In this document: piece by piece, positions 11,201-22,189 of the stretch
Layout of the letters: each line of letters starts with the position of its first letter
Position numbering within the stretch: the stretch's first letter is position 1
Source of the DNA: Helicostylum pulchrum
Lineage: Eukaryota; Mucoromycota; Mucoromycetes; Mucorales; Mucoraceae
Assembly (NCBI GenBank): GCA_025677825.1
Contig: JAIXMO010000024.1
Coordinates: forward strand, 310,001 to 374,000
DNA length: 64,000 bases
Direction of reading: 5' to 3'
Program-made: the position numbers and the translations under genes
The notes under the pieces: generated by a model
Database searches by the model: none
The model's input: only the letters and a program-made list of their open reading frames with translations
What the model was told of the DNA's origin: nothing

Positions 11201-11956
11201 TTTGAATCAAATCGAATTTTATGTCGACTTTTCCCTCTTCAGGGGTAATTCTACACAAGATTGTATTGTCTCTTCTCTCGAAAGAGTATTTGTAAAATAT
11301 GGATTCAATATCCGAGAAAAATAAAAGTTTGTCTTGGTGATCTTCATTTGATATCAAACCTGATTGAACAAAAATTGGTCGAATAATATCATCTCGAATT
11401 TCCTCTTCCCATTCAGAAGGAACAATAAACGCGTAGTGAAATGAATCAATGCTTTCTTTTTCGAAGTGCATCTTTTTCATGGTAGATTCTACTGCAAGTG
11501 GTAAATAATCAGAAACTGCCTTCATCAAAAATGTATCATCTTCATTCCACGTTTCCTTGTCCTTTTTAAACAAGGCGTACAACTTATCGTAAAAATTCGT
11601 AATCACTATGGTATCTCCGTCTTCTTCATCATAGTTGCAATCAATACCATTAACTTTTCTTGTTTGCTTATCATAGGAGATAGAAGAACCGAGTCTATAA
11701 ATTGATGAATATGTATATGTTATGTCCAGCTATGTTGTTTTTAACTTGCTACTTACTTACTCTATTTCAAGAGTGGAAGGATACTTAAATTGTCTGTTGG
11801 AAGTAGGAAGAATAGCCGTTGTGACATGGTCTTTTCCCATATCTAAACAGAAATAAAATACAATAAATCTTAATAAACATGTAGTTATTTATCGTACAGA
11901 TATTTACGCATAGCTACGCAATGGGTGTATTGATGAAGGTCATGTACCCCTTCCAT
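8265..11956 (-). CDS. HSPA12/Hsp70-like two-lobed protein, copy 2 (intact)
   Basis: Nine exons, complement(join(8265..8539,8602..9235,9302..10061,10121..10183,10239..10335,10389..10881,10938..11694,11761..11842,11908..11956)), give 3210 nt, 1069 residues, in frame throughout. The first half (about 1-517) has a phosphate-1-like segment HCVAMHMGKDHVTTAIL, then FIVPSEWEEEIRDDIIRPIF, which aligns by eye with the VPaxW...lReAa segment of HSPA12 proteins, and LLFFSDIESI in the place of LEPEAAS. The second half repeats the plan: IGYAISIEAMLL, IFASGLVPKDD, ITQGERILPAIQ, YFLVCQLHEDYVQLSLHQV. Canonical Asp and Gly residues of Hsp70 ATP-binding loops are mostly replaced, so ATPase activity is doubtful. 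It is tandem with copy 3 in the same direction; no operon-like partner. Family assignment is inferred from motif spacing, not a search. Confidence 0.75.
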
Positions 11957-13426
11957 ATTCATATGTGTTTTTCTTAACGTTTATTTAAACTGAAAAAAAA
12001 AAAGTGAAAAGCTAAGAAAATAAACTTTTTCTCCTCATAAATAGTAGAAACAAACCAGTGCCGCTTGTGTTACAAACCGTCAAAAGTCGGGAATCATCCG
12101 AAGTACAAACAAACAAGAGCTGCGTCTGAGCCCTCGTTTACATGTATATGGAAGACTCTGCTAATAAACAAAACACCTTCCATTTTTTTTCGTGGCGATA
12201 ATATTAAATATAAATATGTATATGATATAAGTTTAAGTAGACAGGGAGAACCTCACACTTCATAGGAGTAAGTAATATTGTTTAAGTAGGTAGTCTTGTC
12301 ATATACTCTTTCCGGAATAAGATTTTACGCTCACTCGAAAAGGAAGAAAAATAGAATACAGTGCATCCACTCTCAAATCGAACATTTTTTGAACTCACAG
12401 GTACATTTTTTGATACAAGACTGCTTTTTTTTTTGGAATGGATGAAATACATTTGTCCGCTTATGATACTAGATAGTTTCCATGGTGCGGTATCAATGAT
12501 TTGGTGGAAAGCTTTATCTTTGTTGCAGGAAACAACATCAGTTTCGTGTCGACATTATTCAACATCCGCCATAGTGCACACACCAACAACTAACGATTGT
12601 TTTCCAAATGTATTTCTGTACTTGTTGTTACAACATATCAGCATAGGGAGAGTATTGTAATAGCTGGATAATTTAAAATAACCGAAAAGGCCACTGTGAT
12701 GGGGTTTATGTAATTTCGATTGAGAAGAAGATGCATGCGTTTTGCTACGGGACCAATAAACGGCATAAAAAAGACATTTTCAAAATGCTTGTGCAACAAT
12801 TACACAAAAAAGTATCTACATATTTGATCATGAGTATGAAAACTGACAAAAATACCATTGGAAACGTGCAAAGATTTTGTATTAAACTGAATATATAACG
12901 TAAATGGAGTTTCGGAAATCATGATTTGTTTGTTGTTGGCGTATGAAAGTTTTTTTTTTTTTCGTTTAATAAAAAATGTAAAGCAGCCTTTTATTATTTG
13001 GTTATGTAATGAAAGAGGGGAGAGGAGAGTGAAGAGTGATTCTTTTTTCGTTGTTTTCTGTTGTTTTTTGTTGGTCTTTTCATTTTTCCTCTTGCGCATT
13101 TAAATTACTTGAAGAAAAACTCAATCTGGGTAACAAAAAAAAAAAAAAAAAGTTTAAACGGGTTTGAGCCTTTTACTAGCTTTTTTTTTTAGCTGAATTC
13201 TAATATTGAAATAGAGTAAAAGAAGGAAAGGAAAAATGTTGACGTTTATTTTAAGAGGGACACATAAATTTCCCAGATTTCGGCCACTACTGTAGTTAAT
13301 CATTTTTCTACATTTGTCTGCACTTGTTGTTCCGACTTATTTCCACTTTTTTTTAAAAAATACTCCACGCGTTTTGCTGAACATGTAAATAGAACGTGTA
13401 TCAAGAGTCCAAAAAAAAACAGTTCA
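11957..13426. other. Intergenic between copies 2 and 3, no gene recognised
   Basis: The first 150 nt are similar to the region upstream of copy 3 (both have a GTGCCNCTTGNGTTACA block), so they probably belong to the duplicated unit and its promoter. An open frame at 12361-12660 (+) has no recognised domain. Many A/T runs. A short dispersed repeat lies at 13270-13345. Confidence 0.4.
13270..13345 (-). repeat. Short dispersed repeat, partner at 33105-33185
   Basis: On the minus strand the sequence AATAAGTCGGAACAACA followed by GTGCAGA, then a block AAAATGATTAA, matches the minus strand near 33110-33165 over about 50 nt. A third, shorter match (AAGTTGGAACAACAT) is at 61565-61580. Both longer copies lie just outside 3' ends of HSPA12-like family members. 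Confidence 0.4.
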
Positions 13427-13560
13427 TACATAATTAGATAACACTAAGCAGGATTTATTTAAAGATAAGCTTCATTTAAAGAAGAAAAGTAATGTTTGGT
13501 AAAAAAAAAACATACCTAGCGAAGGCTTATTATGTTATAGTTTTAAAATCTAGAAAGGGT
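13427..13560. repeat. Inverted repeat arm shared with 530-655
   Basis: Reverse complement of the copy 1 3' end and flank, with only a few differences (one extra T in the poly-T run, small changes near the outer end). It includes the last codons of copy 3. Confidence 0.8.
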
Positions 13561-16500
13561 CAATGGCTCGCCTGTTTCAATTACACCCGCTAATTTTTCA
13601 TCTCTGGTATCTGCGCCAACTAATTTCACGGAAAACTGGAGCGAAGCAGCATGAGGTACGTAGCTTAGGGAAATCGTTACGGGAAGGTCCACATTATCTC
13701 GTGGTGTTTTCGAGGGAAAATATACATTTACTTTATCGACTCTTTGAAATATCTTTGCATCGCATAAAGCTGCATCGATATTCTTTAAATTATTCATTGT
13801 TTTAAGTAGGAATATGTTGTTATCCTTATCCTCTAAATTATCCACTGTTTTAAGTCGGAATATCTTTTTATGTAAAAGTAATTTCTTATCCTCTAAATTA
13901 TTCATTGTTTTTAGTCGGAATATCTCTAAAGTACCGAAATTAGTGTTAGTAACGCATTAATGTCATCTTTACGGACAATTACCTGTGCCTAATACAGAAT
14001 TAGTAAAATCTACTTCACCCACGATGTGCAAATAAAATGTTCTATCTAATGGCGCATTATTTATTATTTCCCCTTTATTTAACAAGGGGAAAAAAGTGTC
14101 TTTGTAGCATCGAATAGTATTTTCATCCGTTCTTTTGGCTTTATATTGAGGATATATTCTTTCGTGTTTTCCAATGCGTATATAAAAAACATAATTTTCG
14201 CTACATACTTGTTGTAGAGCGCCAATTTTGAAATCATTGTAGAGGAGTGGTTGCTGTGCAATGACTGGCCGTAAGAGCTGACTAAATAACTCTGGTATAA
14301 CCAAACAAGATGTGTCAATTCCTAATTCTAAGTTAAAATCGTCGGCTTCCTCTTCAAGTATTCTTGAAAATGTGTATTGTAGTTGCGCATTATTGTTGAA
14401 ATGCATAATGGAAAAGAGATAATCGATATTTATATAGTTTCCGAATAGTTCCTTATTTAACAAAGAAGCAAATAAAGTACAGCCAATATCTTGTAAAACT
14501 GGTGTAAAGGCGATGTCAATAATATCAATAGTTGTCAGACGAACTTCACAATTGCAATGATTATTAAACTTTATGGTGTCTGTGTCAACGGCGCTTTGCA
14601 TCCCGGAACTATTTTTAAGTACCTATATATTCAAGCATATAACTGTCAGTAAAAAAAAAAAAGAAGATACATTGTATTTTGTTTACAGCTCTTACATTGT
14701 CTGAAATGTGACTCTTAAGATTCATAAAGAAATCTTCCTTGATCTTTGATGAAAACAGATCTAAACTTTTGTTGTCGTCGCTAGTATTATGCATTTCGCA
14801 TAGCTCAATTAAACTACTATCTTGTACGAGGTTTTGCCACATACTCGTGCACAGAGAATCGTATATATTTGGAATGTCTAGTATTTCATCTTGTACAATG
14901 ATTGATTCCTGCTCCTCTTCATCTGAACTGGGAGCGGTTACCACTTGATGTAGTGACAACTGTACATAATCTTCATGTAATTGGCATACTAAAAAATAAG
15001 ACTTGAGTGATAATTTTAGTTTCAAAGTCTTTTGGATAGCAGGCAAAATTCTTTCTCCTTGAGTAGTGATTCGTAGTTTTTTAGAATCATCGTCCTTTGG
15101 TACTAATCCGCTTGCAAATATAATATCTTGAAGATTGTCTTTGGTACCGATAATATTGTTTAATAACATTGCTTCAATAGAAATAGCGTACCCAATTTTC
15201 ATATCCGTATGGTCAGATATCAAGTGATCCGGTAACTTGTTCAATATCTCTTCTTTTATATAGATCATGTACATTAATACAAATGCATTGATATATTTCG
15301 GCTTGTAGGTTGATATTAATTCTTCTCCGTTAGAAAGTTCTTTGTTCAATATAGCTTTCATTTCAAACAATAGATCCTTTTTTATAGAAACACCGTCATC
15401 AGCCAAGTCACCTAGCAAGTATCTCTCAGCAAATGGAATGAATCTGAACAAAGATTAATACATATTAGGTATACCATTGTATTCTGTTACTACTAGGCTT
15501 ACTTCTCTTTAACATTTAATGTTGTCGCATTTGAAAAAGTATAGAAACGTCCCAAAGAAGGCAAACTATAATCAGGTTAGCTTTTGCACAGTAAAAAAAA
15601 AGATAATGTAAATACTTTACTACTTGTCTGCTATAAGATAGTCGTGGTCGAATATCTGCTGGGTCAATCCGTCTTCGTTTAAAAGTGAGTACGTTAATAA
15701 GGTAGACCCGAGTGATATATCTATTCGTATAAATGTTAGCTGATGATACATAATGCACCGATTTTTGTATGTATACCCAAGTTGACAATGGTGTCCGGTT
15801 TAGAGTTTAGAAATACAGACGAGGGGATGTTTGAATCTTCTAATGGTATTATACGCGGATTGCAGTGTATATCCGAATGTTGAATAGCTTCAAAGATACC
15901 TACACCGGCTCCTTCAATAAGATATTCTGGAGAAAGTTTCTTTTCGTCTGGATCGATTCTAGTTACTATAATAACTGTAGAATTTAAAGAGCGCCTATCA
16001 TAATCCAATATGTACGCCAGCCATGTTCTCATTGCTCTTGTAATTTCGTACCCGTGATAAGAGTATTCGTCCATAACTAACAAGTATTTGTAACTTCTCG
16101 TAAAGTTATTCGAAATTATACCTTTCAATTTGTCGATGAGAAATGAACTGATTTCAGCGCGTATACTAGCAGGAGAAAGTGAATTTATGAATTTTTTCTG
16201 TCTTTCACTCCACCACAATCTATTTTGAACGGTTATCCAAGTCTTTCCTTGCTTATCTTCATTATTTTCTTCGTCCTATCAAATCAAGTCATTAAAAATT
16301 GCTATAATTATTACATCTAGTCGTATTATTACCAAAGGTATTGTTTTGCTTAATATTTCTTTCATTATGGTTTGGATAAGCTGATCTTGTTTAGAAGGAA
16401 GTAACTCGGTTTTTAAAAAGTTGTTTATCGGTTTTCTACTACGGCCATCATCTATGACAACAGGGAATAAATTATTTCTTAAAAATTCCTTTATGCGATC

Positions 16501-17262
16501 TTCAAAATCAGCAATGGTGATAGAGACTGAACTTGAGTTAGTAACTTTTGGAAAGAATTTCGCATTTGGAAAGTTGTATAGAGTGTTGGTACTTTGAATC
16601 ATATCTAACTTCGTTATGACTTTCCCTTCATCAGAAGAAATTCTGCACAAGATTGTATTTTGTCTTCTCTCGAAGGAATATCTATAACATATACATTCAA
16701 TATCTGTGAAAAATAAAAGTCTATCTTGATGATCCTTATTTGATATCAAACCGGATTGAACAAAAATTGGCCGAATAATATCATTTCGCATCTCTTCTTC
16801 CCATTCAGAAGGGACGATAAACGCGTAATGAAGTAGATCAAATTTTTCTATTTCTAAATTCTTTTCTTTCAGAGCACTTTTTACAACAGCAAGTAAATAA
16901 TCAGAAACAGCCTTCATTAAAAAGATATCCTCTTTGTCCGAAGTATCCCTGTCCTTTCTAGACAACTCGTGTAATCTATCGCGAAAGTCGTATTTTTATC
17001 CTCATCAAAATAATCTGTTCTATGGACGGATGAATATTTACACTATATTACACGCTATATTGCCGTTAATTTACTACTATTTACTTACTGTATATCTGGA
17101 AAATCAAAATGTCTGTTTGAAGTAGAGAAAATATGTGATGTAACATCGAATTTTCCAATATCTGAGCAATAATAGTTAATAAATATATAGTTATTTATTG
17201 TACAGATATTTACGCATAACTACACAGTGGGTGTATTGGTGAAGGTTGCATACTCCCTTCAT
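13543..17262 (-). CDS. HSPA12/Hsp70-like two-lobed protein, copy 3 (probable frameshift)
   Basis: Same nine-exon plan as copy 2: complement(join(13543..13925,13983..14622,14696..15443,15503..15565,15624..15720,15777..16275,16333..17019,17089..17161,17214..17262)). Exons 1 and 2 encode MKGVCNLHQYTHCVVMHIGK and on. At the start of exon 3, however, the frame dictated by the splice hits a stop; the family reading (RDRLHELSRKDRDTSDKED...) resumes in another frame from about 17000. Exon 3 is also about 50 nt shorter than in copy 2. From there the frame stays open to the usual LTLSRF end. The last exon carries an extra in-frame triplication. Either a young pseudogene, a start further down, or a sequencing error. 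Exons 5-7 with their introns are almost identical to copy 2, while exons 3, 4 and 8 are clearly diverged. Confidence 0.65.
13786..13926 (-). repeat. In-frame tandem triplication in the last exon of copy 3
   Basis: Three units of about 36 nt, each encoding a version of IFRLKTMNNLED, begin at the 3' splice site and repeat with 45- and 60-nt spacing. Units: IFRLKTMNNLED, IFRLKTVDNLED, IFLLKTMNNLKN. Copies 1, 2 and 4 have a single such segment (for example IYRFKTMNYLND in copy 2). The duplication adds about 36 residues and keeps the frame. Confidence 0.75.
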
Positions 17263-17686
17263 ACTTATTCGTGTTTTTCTAAACGTTTAAATTGGAAAGA
17301 GAAGCGAAAAAGTTGAGAATAAATTTTTCTTTTCAGAGAATAAAACAGAGCTGGTGCCACTTGCGTTACATTGACTGTTCAAACGCACGAAGAATTTTCT
17401 TTTTTTGGAAACTCTATTCTAGAAGATAAGTAATTGTTTGATTTCGACAAAAATATAATTGTTTTATCATACACAAGACCGAATGAACTATACATCAAAA
17501 TTCTAACAGACTTCACTTTATTGTCAAAGTAAAACTTCTACTTTTATACTACAATATGAACAAAAAAATCCGTGTCTCAGTCGCTTTAAAGTAATTAGTA
17601 GGGGCAGTCACTGACACGGTTTTTTTTTTAATAAAAAAAAATGCCACTCAGTTTCAATACCCTTACTTTTTACACGTCTTTTTAAA
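17263..17686. other. Divergent intergenic between copy 3 and TPR gene
   Basis: The left part resembles the region upstream of copy 2 (duplicated unit). No other gene. It serves as 5' flank for both neighbours. Confidence 0.4.
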
Positions 17687-18485
17687 ATGTCAAACATTAT
17701 CAAGAGAACACTTTTACAATCAAAGTCTTTGGTCCGTCTTAATGCACCTATTCAAACTAGTTTCCGTGCAACTATTCGACCTACAACAACATTCATGACA
17801 AAAAGAAGTAAACATATACACCCCATGTCAAAAAAAAACCCCCCATAAATATTTAAACGTGATTTTTTTTTTGTAAGCTTTTTTTGTTAGTGCACCAAAG
17901 TTCGATAGACTTGCTGAAGCCGAGGAACAAATTAAAATTGGGTCAGACCATATGAACCAAGGATCTCTTGATATGGTAAGCAACTTAAACGACACACCCC
18001 CCTGAATTATCTACTTATATATATATAAAAAGGCTATGAACAGTTATCACAAGAGTGTTAAAATTGCTCCCAGTGGAGCTGGATATTTCAATATTGGTGT
18101 TTGTTACTTTCAAATGGGTAAGTAAATTTTTTTTTACGAGTTAATAGTTAATGCATAATTAACCAAAAAAGTTTAAATCTTAGGTAAGCATAAGGATGCT
18201 ATTAAATCCTTCACCCGTTCTTTAGAATACGAACCCAACTCAGCTGATGCACATACCAACATTGCATCTTGTTACTTGATGATGAAAGATACTGAAAATG
18301 CAGTCAAGCACTTGGAACAAGCATCCAACTTTAACCCATTAGACGGTGAAGTTCAATATAATCTTGCCTGTGTCTATGAAGCACTTGCAAGATTAGATGA
18401 TGCAAAGACTAGATTTGAAAGAGCTGCTTTATTAGGCATTGATAAAGCCGAAACTGCTTTAGAAAAGTTAAAGCAAAAGTTGTAA
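17687..18485 (+). CDS. TPR-repeat protein, probably mitochondrial
   Basis: Exons join(17687..17807,17878..17975,18033..18117,18184..18485) give 606 nt, 201 residues. The N-terminus (MSNIIKRTLLQSKSLVRLN...) is basic, Ser/Thr-rich and without acidic residues for about 40 positions, as in a matrix-targeting presequence. Then follow three tetratricopeptide repeats: about residues 60-93, 94-127 (HKDAIKSFTRSLEYEPNSAD) and 128-161 (ENAVKHLEQASNFNPLD), plus a fourth partial one. TPR repeats bind protein partners; the specific role is unknown. The acceptor of exon 2 decides the frame: only the upstream AG (17876-17877) keeps the reading frame. It converges on SEC15, with about 110 nt between stops. 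Confidence 0.8.
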
Positions 18486-18594
18486 TAAAAAAAAAACTTT
18501 ATCTGGATCCACCAATATGAACGGATCTTAATACTCTATTTAAAAAAAAGGGGGGGGGGAATTAGTACTGGATCATAGTGTATATTTTTTTTTT

Positions 18595-21547
18595 TTACCT
18601 TGCTACATTTTCCATTTCTTTACGTCTCATTCTTTCCTTTTGACTCAATACAACATTGATAGGTAAAGGTGTACGCAAGACCCTGATATACAAGTTAGTT
18701 ACTAAATCTAAAAGCGATAAAAAGAACTTACTTTTCAAACAAGACAATGACATCACGCCCATTTAATCGATTAAATTTACGGTTTCTAACTTGAGGTGTA
18801 AGATACTCTTCAGGATGATCACAAATGATGGTCAAATCAAGCAACTGACGTAATTCGACAAACGTATCAGTGACGGTAGGATCACCTAAATTACGTACGA
18901 AATCCTCGATAAATCGAACATCGATATCAAAGTTACTAAGGGCAATTTCAGTCATATTACGTTGATCTGGATCAAGTAACAATGTCTTCATCGATTGACT
19001 TAAATGTTCCAACGCATCAAAGTAAAGTAGACTCTTGATAGTCTCTGGTAAATTCAATAAAGCTGCATTAGTAACATTTGTCAAAAATGTAACTAAATCC
19101 TGTAAGTTGGGACTAGGTTGAGTTTGAATCTCTTCTGATTCCCTATTTTTAAACACGCATTAAAAAAAAATTATATCATGGTAATGTTCCTATATATTTT
19201 ACCAGTCGTATTCAAACAGTTCTAAAAATTCATCCAACTTTGAATTGACCAACTCAAAAATACGTTTCTCAGCCTTTCTTCTTGTATCTGTAAATGTTGA
19301 AGTTGCCTTTAAATGAATATGACCCGACCTATGGAAGGATCTCGTTTCCATCAACAGCATTTCAAAATCAGGACAGGTGGATTCAAAGTACTCGATATTA
19401 ATGATGATTTGTACAATTTGTGATAGATTGGTAGATTGTAACTTCTTTAGTAAAATAGCGTTTACTTTTTGAATCAATAAGCTATCAACAGCCTAAAAGT
19501 ATTTTTTTTTTTAGTTTATATACTACTAAATGATATACGAGCGGTATTACCTTCTTTAAAATATCATCCATTTCACCATGTGTTTGACTAAACCCTTCTG
19601 CAAACTGATAGAATTGATGTACAAAGAAACTAACATCACGACAACACGTAGGAAATACTTTTGAAAAGGGTAATCGAAGAGGGAATCCATATCTTTTAAT
19701 AAATTCACGATCAGGTCGGAACCGGGTATATTGCATCACTTCTCTCAACTCTTCATCATTCTCTACTGTCATTGGCATACATTCATCCTCTTGCACAATC
19801 TAATTTTTTTTAGTGGTTAATTTTTTTCTTTTCCCCCCACCGCATTAAATTTCATTTGTACCTTTTCAAATACTTCACTGTACTGGTTAATCAAGAGCTC
19901 AGAATACCTTTGGAAAAGTGTAAGTAAAGTCTCCTGTAAAGGCTTGACCGAATAATCAAACCCTTCCAACGTTTGAATAAAGATCAATAAAGAAAACTTG
20001 ATTCTTAAAAACAATTCGGGATCGCTGCAACCCTTTAAACTTTCGGATACGACCAAGATGACTTTACCAGTTACCATTTCCCATAATCCATCTACTTCGG
20101 CTTGACTTCTAAATTCAGTTGTGTTGTGTAAAATCATATGCTCGATAATAAAGAATCCAACAATGTCTTGAAGTAACGTTTCAAATGTAACTAGGTTACC
20201 TTCTTTCAAGTTGATAGGTGTAGATAAAGCCAAATTAGCTTGCGCCTAATAAATTTCATCTCGTCAGATACTAAACTCTTTTTACGCCTTTTCTCTTTTT
20301 CCCCTTTCTTTTTACCTACTCTTCTATCCTCGGAATACGATGTTTTAAATTCGTTACGTTTACCCAACGTATCATAAACATGAATACAACGATAAAGAGG
20401 CTCAAAATCAATATTAACTTCATCCAATATACTAGCTAAAGAAAGAAAGAAAAAAAACGTTACACTATGCATAAAAAAAAAAGTCTGACGTAAAAAAAAC
20501 ATACTTTCCAATCCTTCATTGACAACCATTTCAATAGCAGAATTAACTTGATGATGCTGTAAATTTTTCAACTTTGGATTTTCGGTTGTCTTTGATCTCC
20601 AACGATCTTGTCTTTCTTGCATACGCTGCATAGCTAAATTACCAATCTCACGCGAGATTTCACGTACGCGAGCCAACCACTCTTTTAACTCGACTGTCAC
20701 TGTACCTTTAATTGAATTTTGCATGACTGGTATACCACGGCCAAGCATCTTTGCAAATGTGAATTCCGTTATTTGACCTAACCTATCGTTTTCTAACCCA
20801 TCCAACGTCTTTTTATCGGCTTTAATCATCTTTTTTTTTTTTTTTTTTTTTTTTTTGCATTATAAAAAATATCTATATTTACCTTAAGTGCTGCATAATA
20901 ATTTTTGTTTTCCAACAAATTATTGACTTTATTAGCCGATTCAAGTACCACTAAACTTGTTTGCAGTGATTCAATAGCATCTTCTACATTTTGTTGTACT
21001 TTTCTAGCGTTTGTCAACTCTCGTTTCTACGTTTTTTAAAAAAAGTATTAAAAAAAAAAGTTGTTTAAACACACAAACCAAAAAAAAGAAAATACCTTTT
21101 CTGCCCATCTTGTGCCTCGGGATTGTAAAGTCTCATTGACCTCTGCTAATTTTCTACGTAATTCAACTGAACCTTGTCTTACTTTTAAAAGTTGGTCAAC
21201 TGCATGTACAAATTCCTAACATAACTAAAATTTAATAACCACACGCCAAAAAAAAACAAAAGGGTTGTTCTTCTTACTTGATAATGAGAATTACACATGC
21301 GTTCAATTTCACCATCTTTCTTTCGAATCAAAGCATCAAGAGCATCTAAAAACGCAGCTTGTTTTCCCGTACTTGTGATATTCTTAATAACAGGACCCAA
21401 CTGTTCTAAACTTTCAGAGTCATCTAAAGTAGCTGAAAAGGTCATTTCTAAACCGTTGGCAAAAACACTAGTGTCGTTCACATTGACTCTGTCCATAGAC
21501 TGCGCTAATTTTCCAACATCACTCTCGTTAGAGGGCATGGTTGGCAT
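18595..21547 (-). CDS. SEC15: Exocyst complex subunit SEC15 (EXOC6)
   Basis: Ten exons, complement(join(18595..18682,18732..19142,19203..19492,19551..19799,19862..20245,20320..20435,20505..20829,20883..21026,21096..21215,21278..21547)), give 2397 nt, 798 residues. Sec15 features in order: an N-terminal coiled coil (ELRRKLAEVNETLQSRG), NKNYYAALK, then IPVMQNSIKGTVTVELKEWL and a Gln/Arg-rich helix (GNLAMQRMQERQDRW). The C-terminal helical-rod segments include LPFSKVFPTCCRDVSFFVHQF and LTPQVRNRKFNRLNGRDVIV. Sec15 links Rab GTPase Sec4 on secretory vesicles to the rest of the exocyst at the plasma membrane. Length fits the family. Intron 3 carries a 26-nt homopolymer. Confidence 0.93.
20831..20856. 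repeat. 26-nt T homopolymer in a SEC15 intron
   Basis: Uninterrupted T run on the plus strand (A on the coding strand), directly at the 3' splice region of intron 3. Its length in the assembly may be unreliable. Confidence 0.9.
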
Positions 21548-21790
21548 CTTTCTGTTGTTGTTGTAAAGAAGAAGAAGGGAAAAAAAAACTAAACAGAAGG
21601 CAAAGTCGGGATTTATAAATAAAATAAAAAAAGGGACGTAGTAGATAAAACGTCTTCTTTGTTCAAAACATATTTTTTTAAAAAAACATGAGCGATAATA
21701 ATAAATGGGAGACCCATAGCGAAGGTACTTGAGAGTTACCCCAACCTTATAAAAAGAAAAACAACTAATACAAGATATTAAAAAATAGAA

Positions 21791-22159
21791 ATGGACGATG
21801 AAGATCTTATAATGGAAGAAGGTGGAGAGGAAGACGAAGACCAAGACAGATACAACAACACAGGAAAGTCAGTTTATACAGACGACTATTCCGATCAGAC
21901 CAACACATCTCATTTTGGCAAGAACCCCAGAGACTTTTCGCGTTTCGACATGTCAGCCGGCTCACCACTTGGTTGGAACGAAGCTATTGACGAAAAGGGA
22001 GAAACCGTAGCACTTATGATGCACTTGGAAAAGACAATTGTTCATCAAAAATTCTTTAACCGTAAGTAAACCCCCCCCCCCCCCCTCTTTATACATCATA
22101 ATTAACACACACGTAATATAGACTTTGACGATGATTTTGATGAAGACGATTTAGCATAA
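21791..22159 (+). CDS. COP9 signalosome subunit 9 (CSNAP)-like acidic protein
   Basis: Exons join(21791..22061,22122..22159), 309 nt, 102 residues. Very acidic at both ends. The C-terminus, ALMMHLEKTIVHQKFFN followed by HFDDDFDEDDLA, matches the pattern of the metazoan CSN9/CSNAP tail: Leu-Met, spacer, VH..FFN, then an Asp/Glu-Phe run ending the protein. CSNAP tunes the COP9 signalosome, the deneddylase of cullin ligases. The first 70 residues are disordered and longer than in animals. The only intron splits the FFN/acidic motif and contains a 14-nt poly-C run. It is divergent from SEC15. The identification rests on the short C-terminal motif. Confidence 0.65.
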
Positions 22160-22189
22160 ATTTTTATTTTCTTTTAAATAAATGGTTTT

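Noticed and set aside
12361..12660. 99-codon plus-strand frame between copies 2 and 3
   Set aside because: No recognised motif, no exon partners, and codon texture not clearly coding. Left as unassigned.
17818..17890. Downstream TTAG acceptor for exon 2 of the TPR gene
   Set aside because: Using it shifts the frame and loses the LAEAEEQIK reading; the upstream AAG acceptor keeps the frame.
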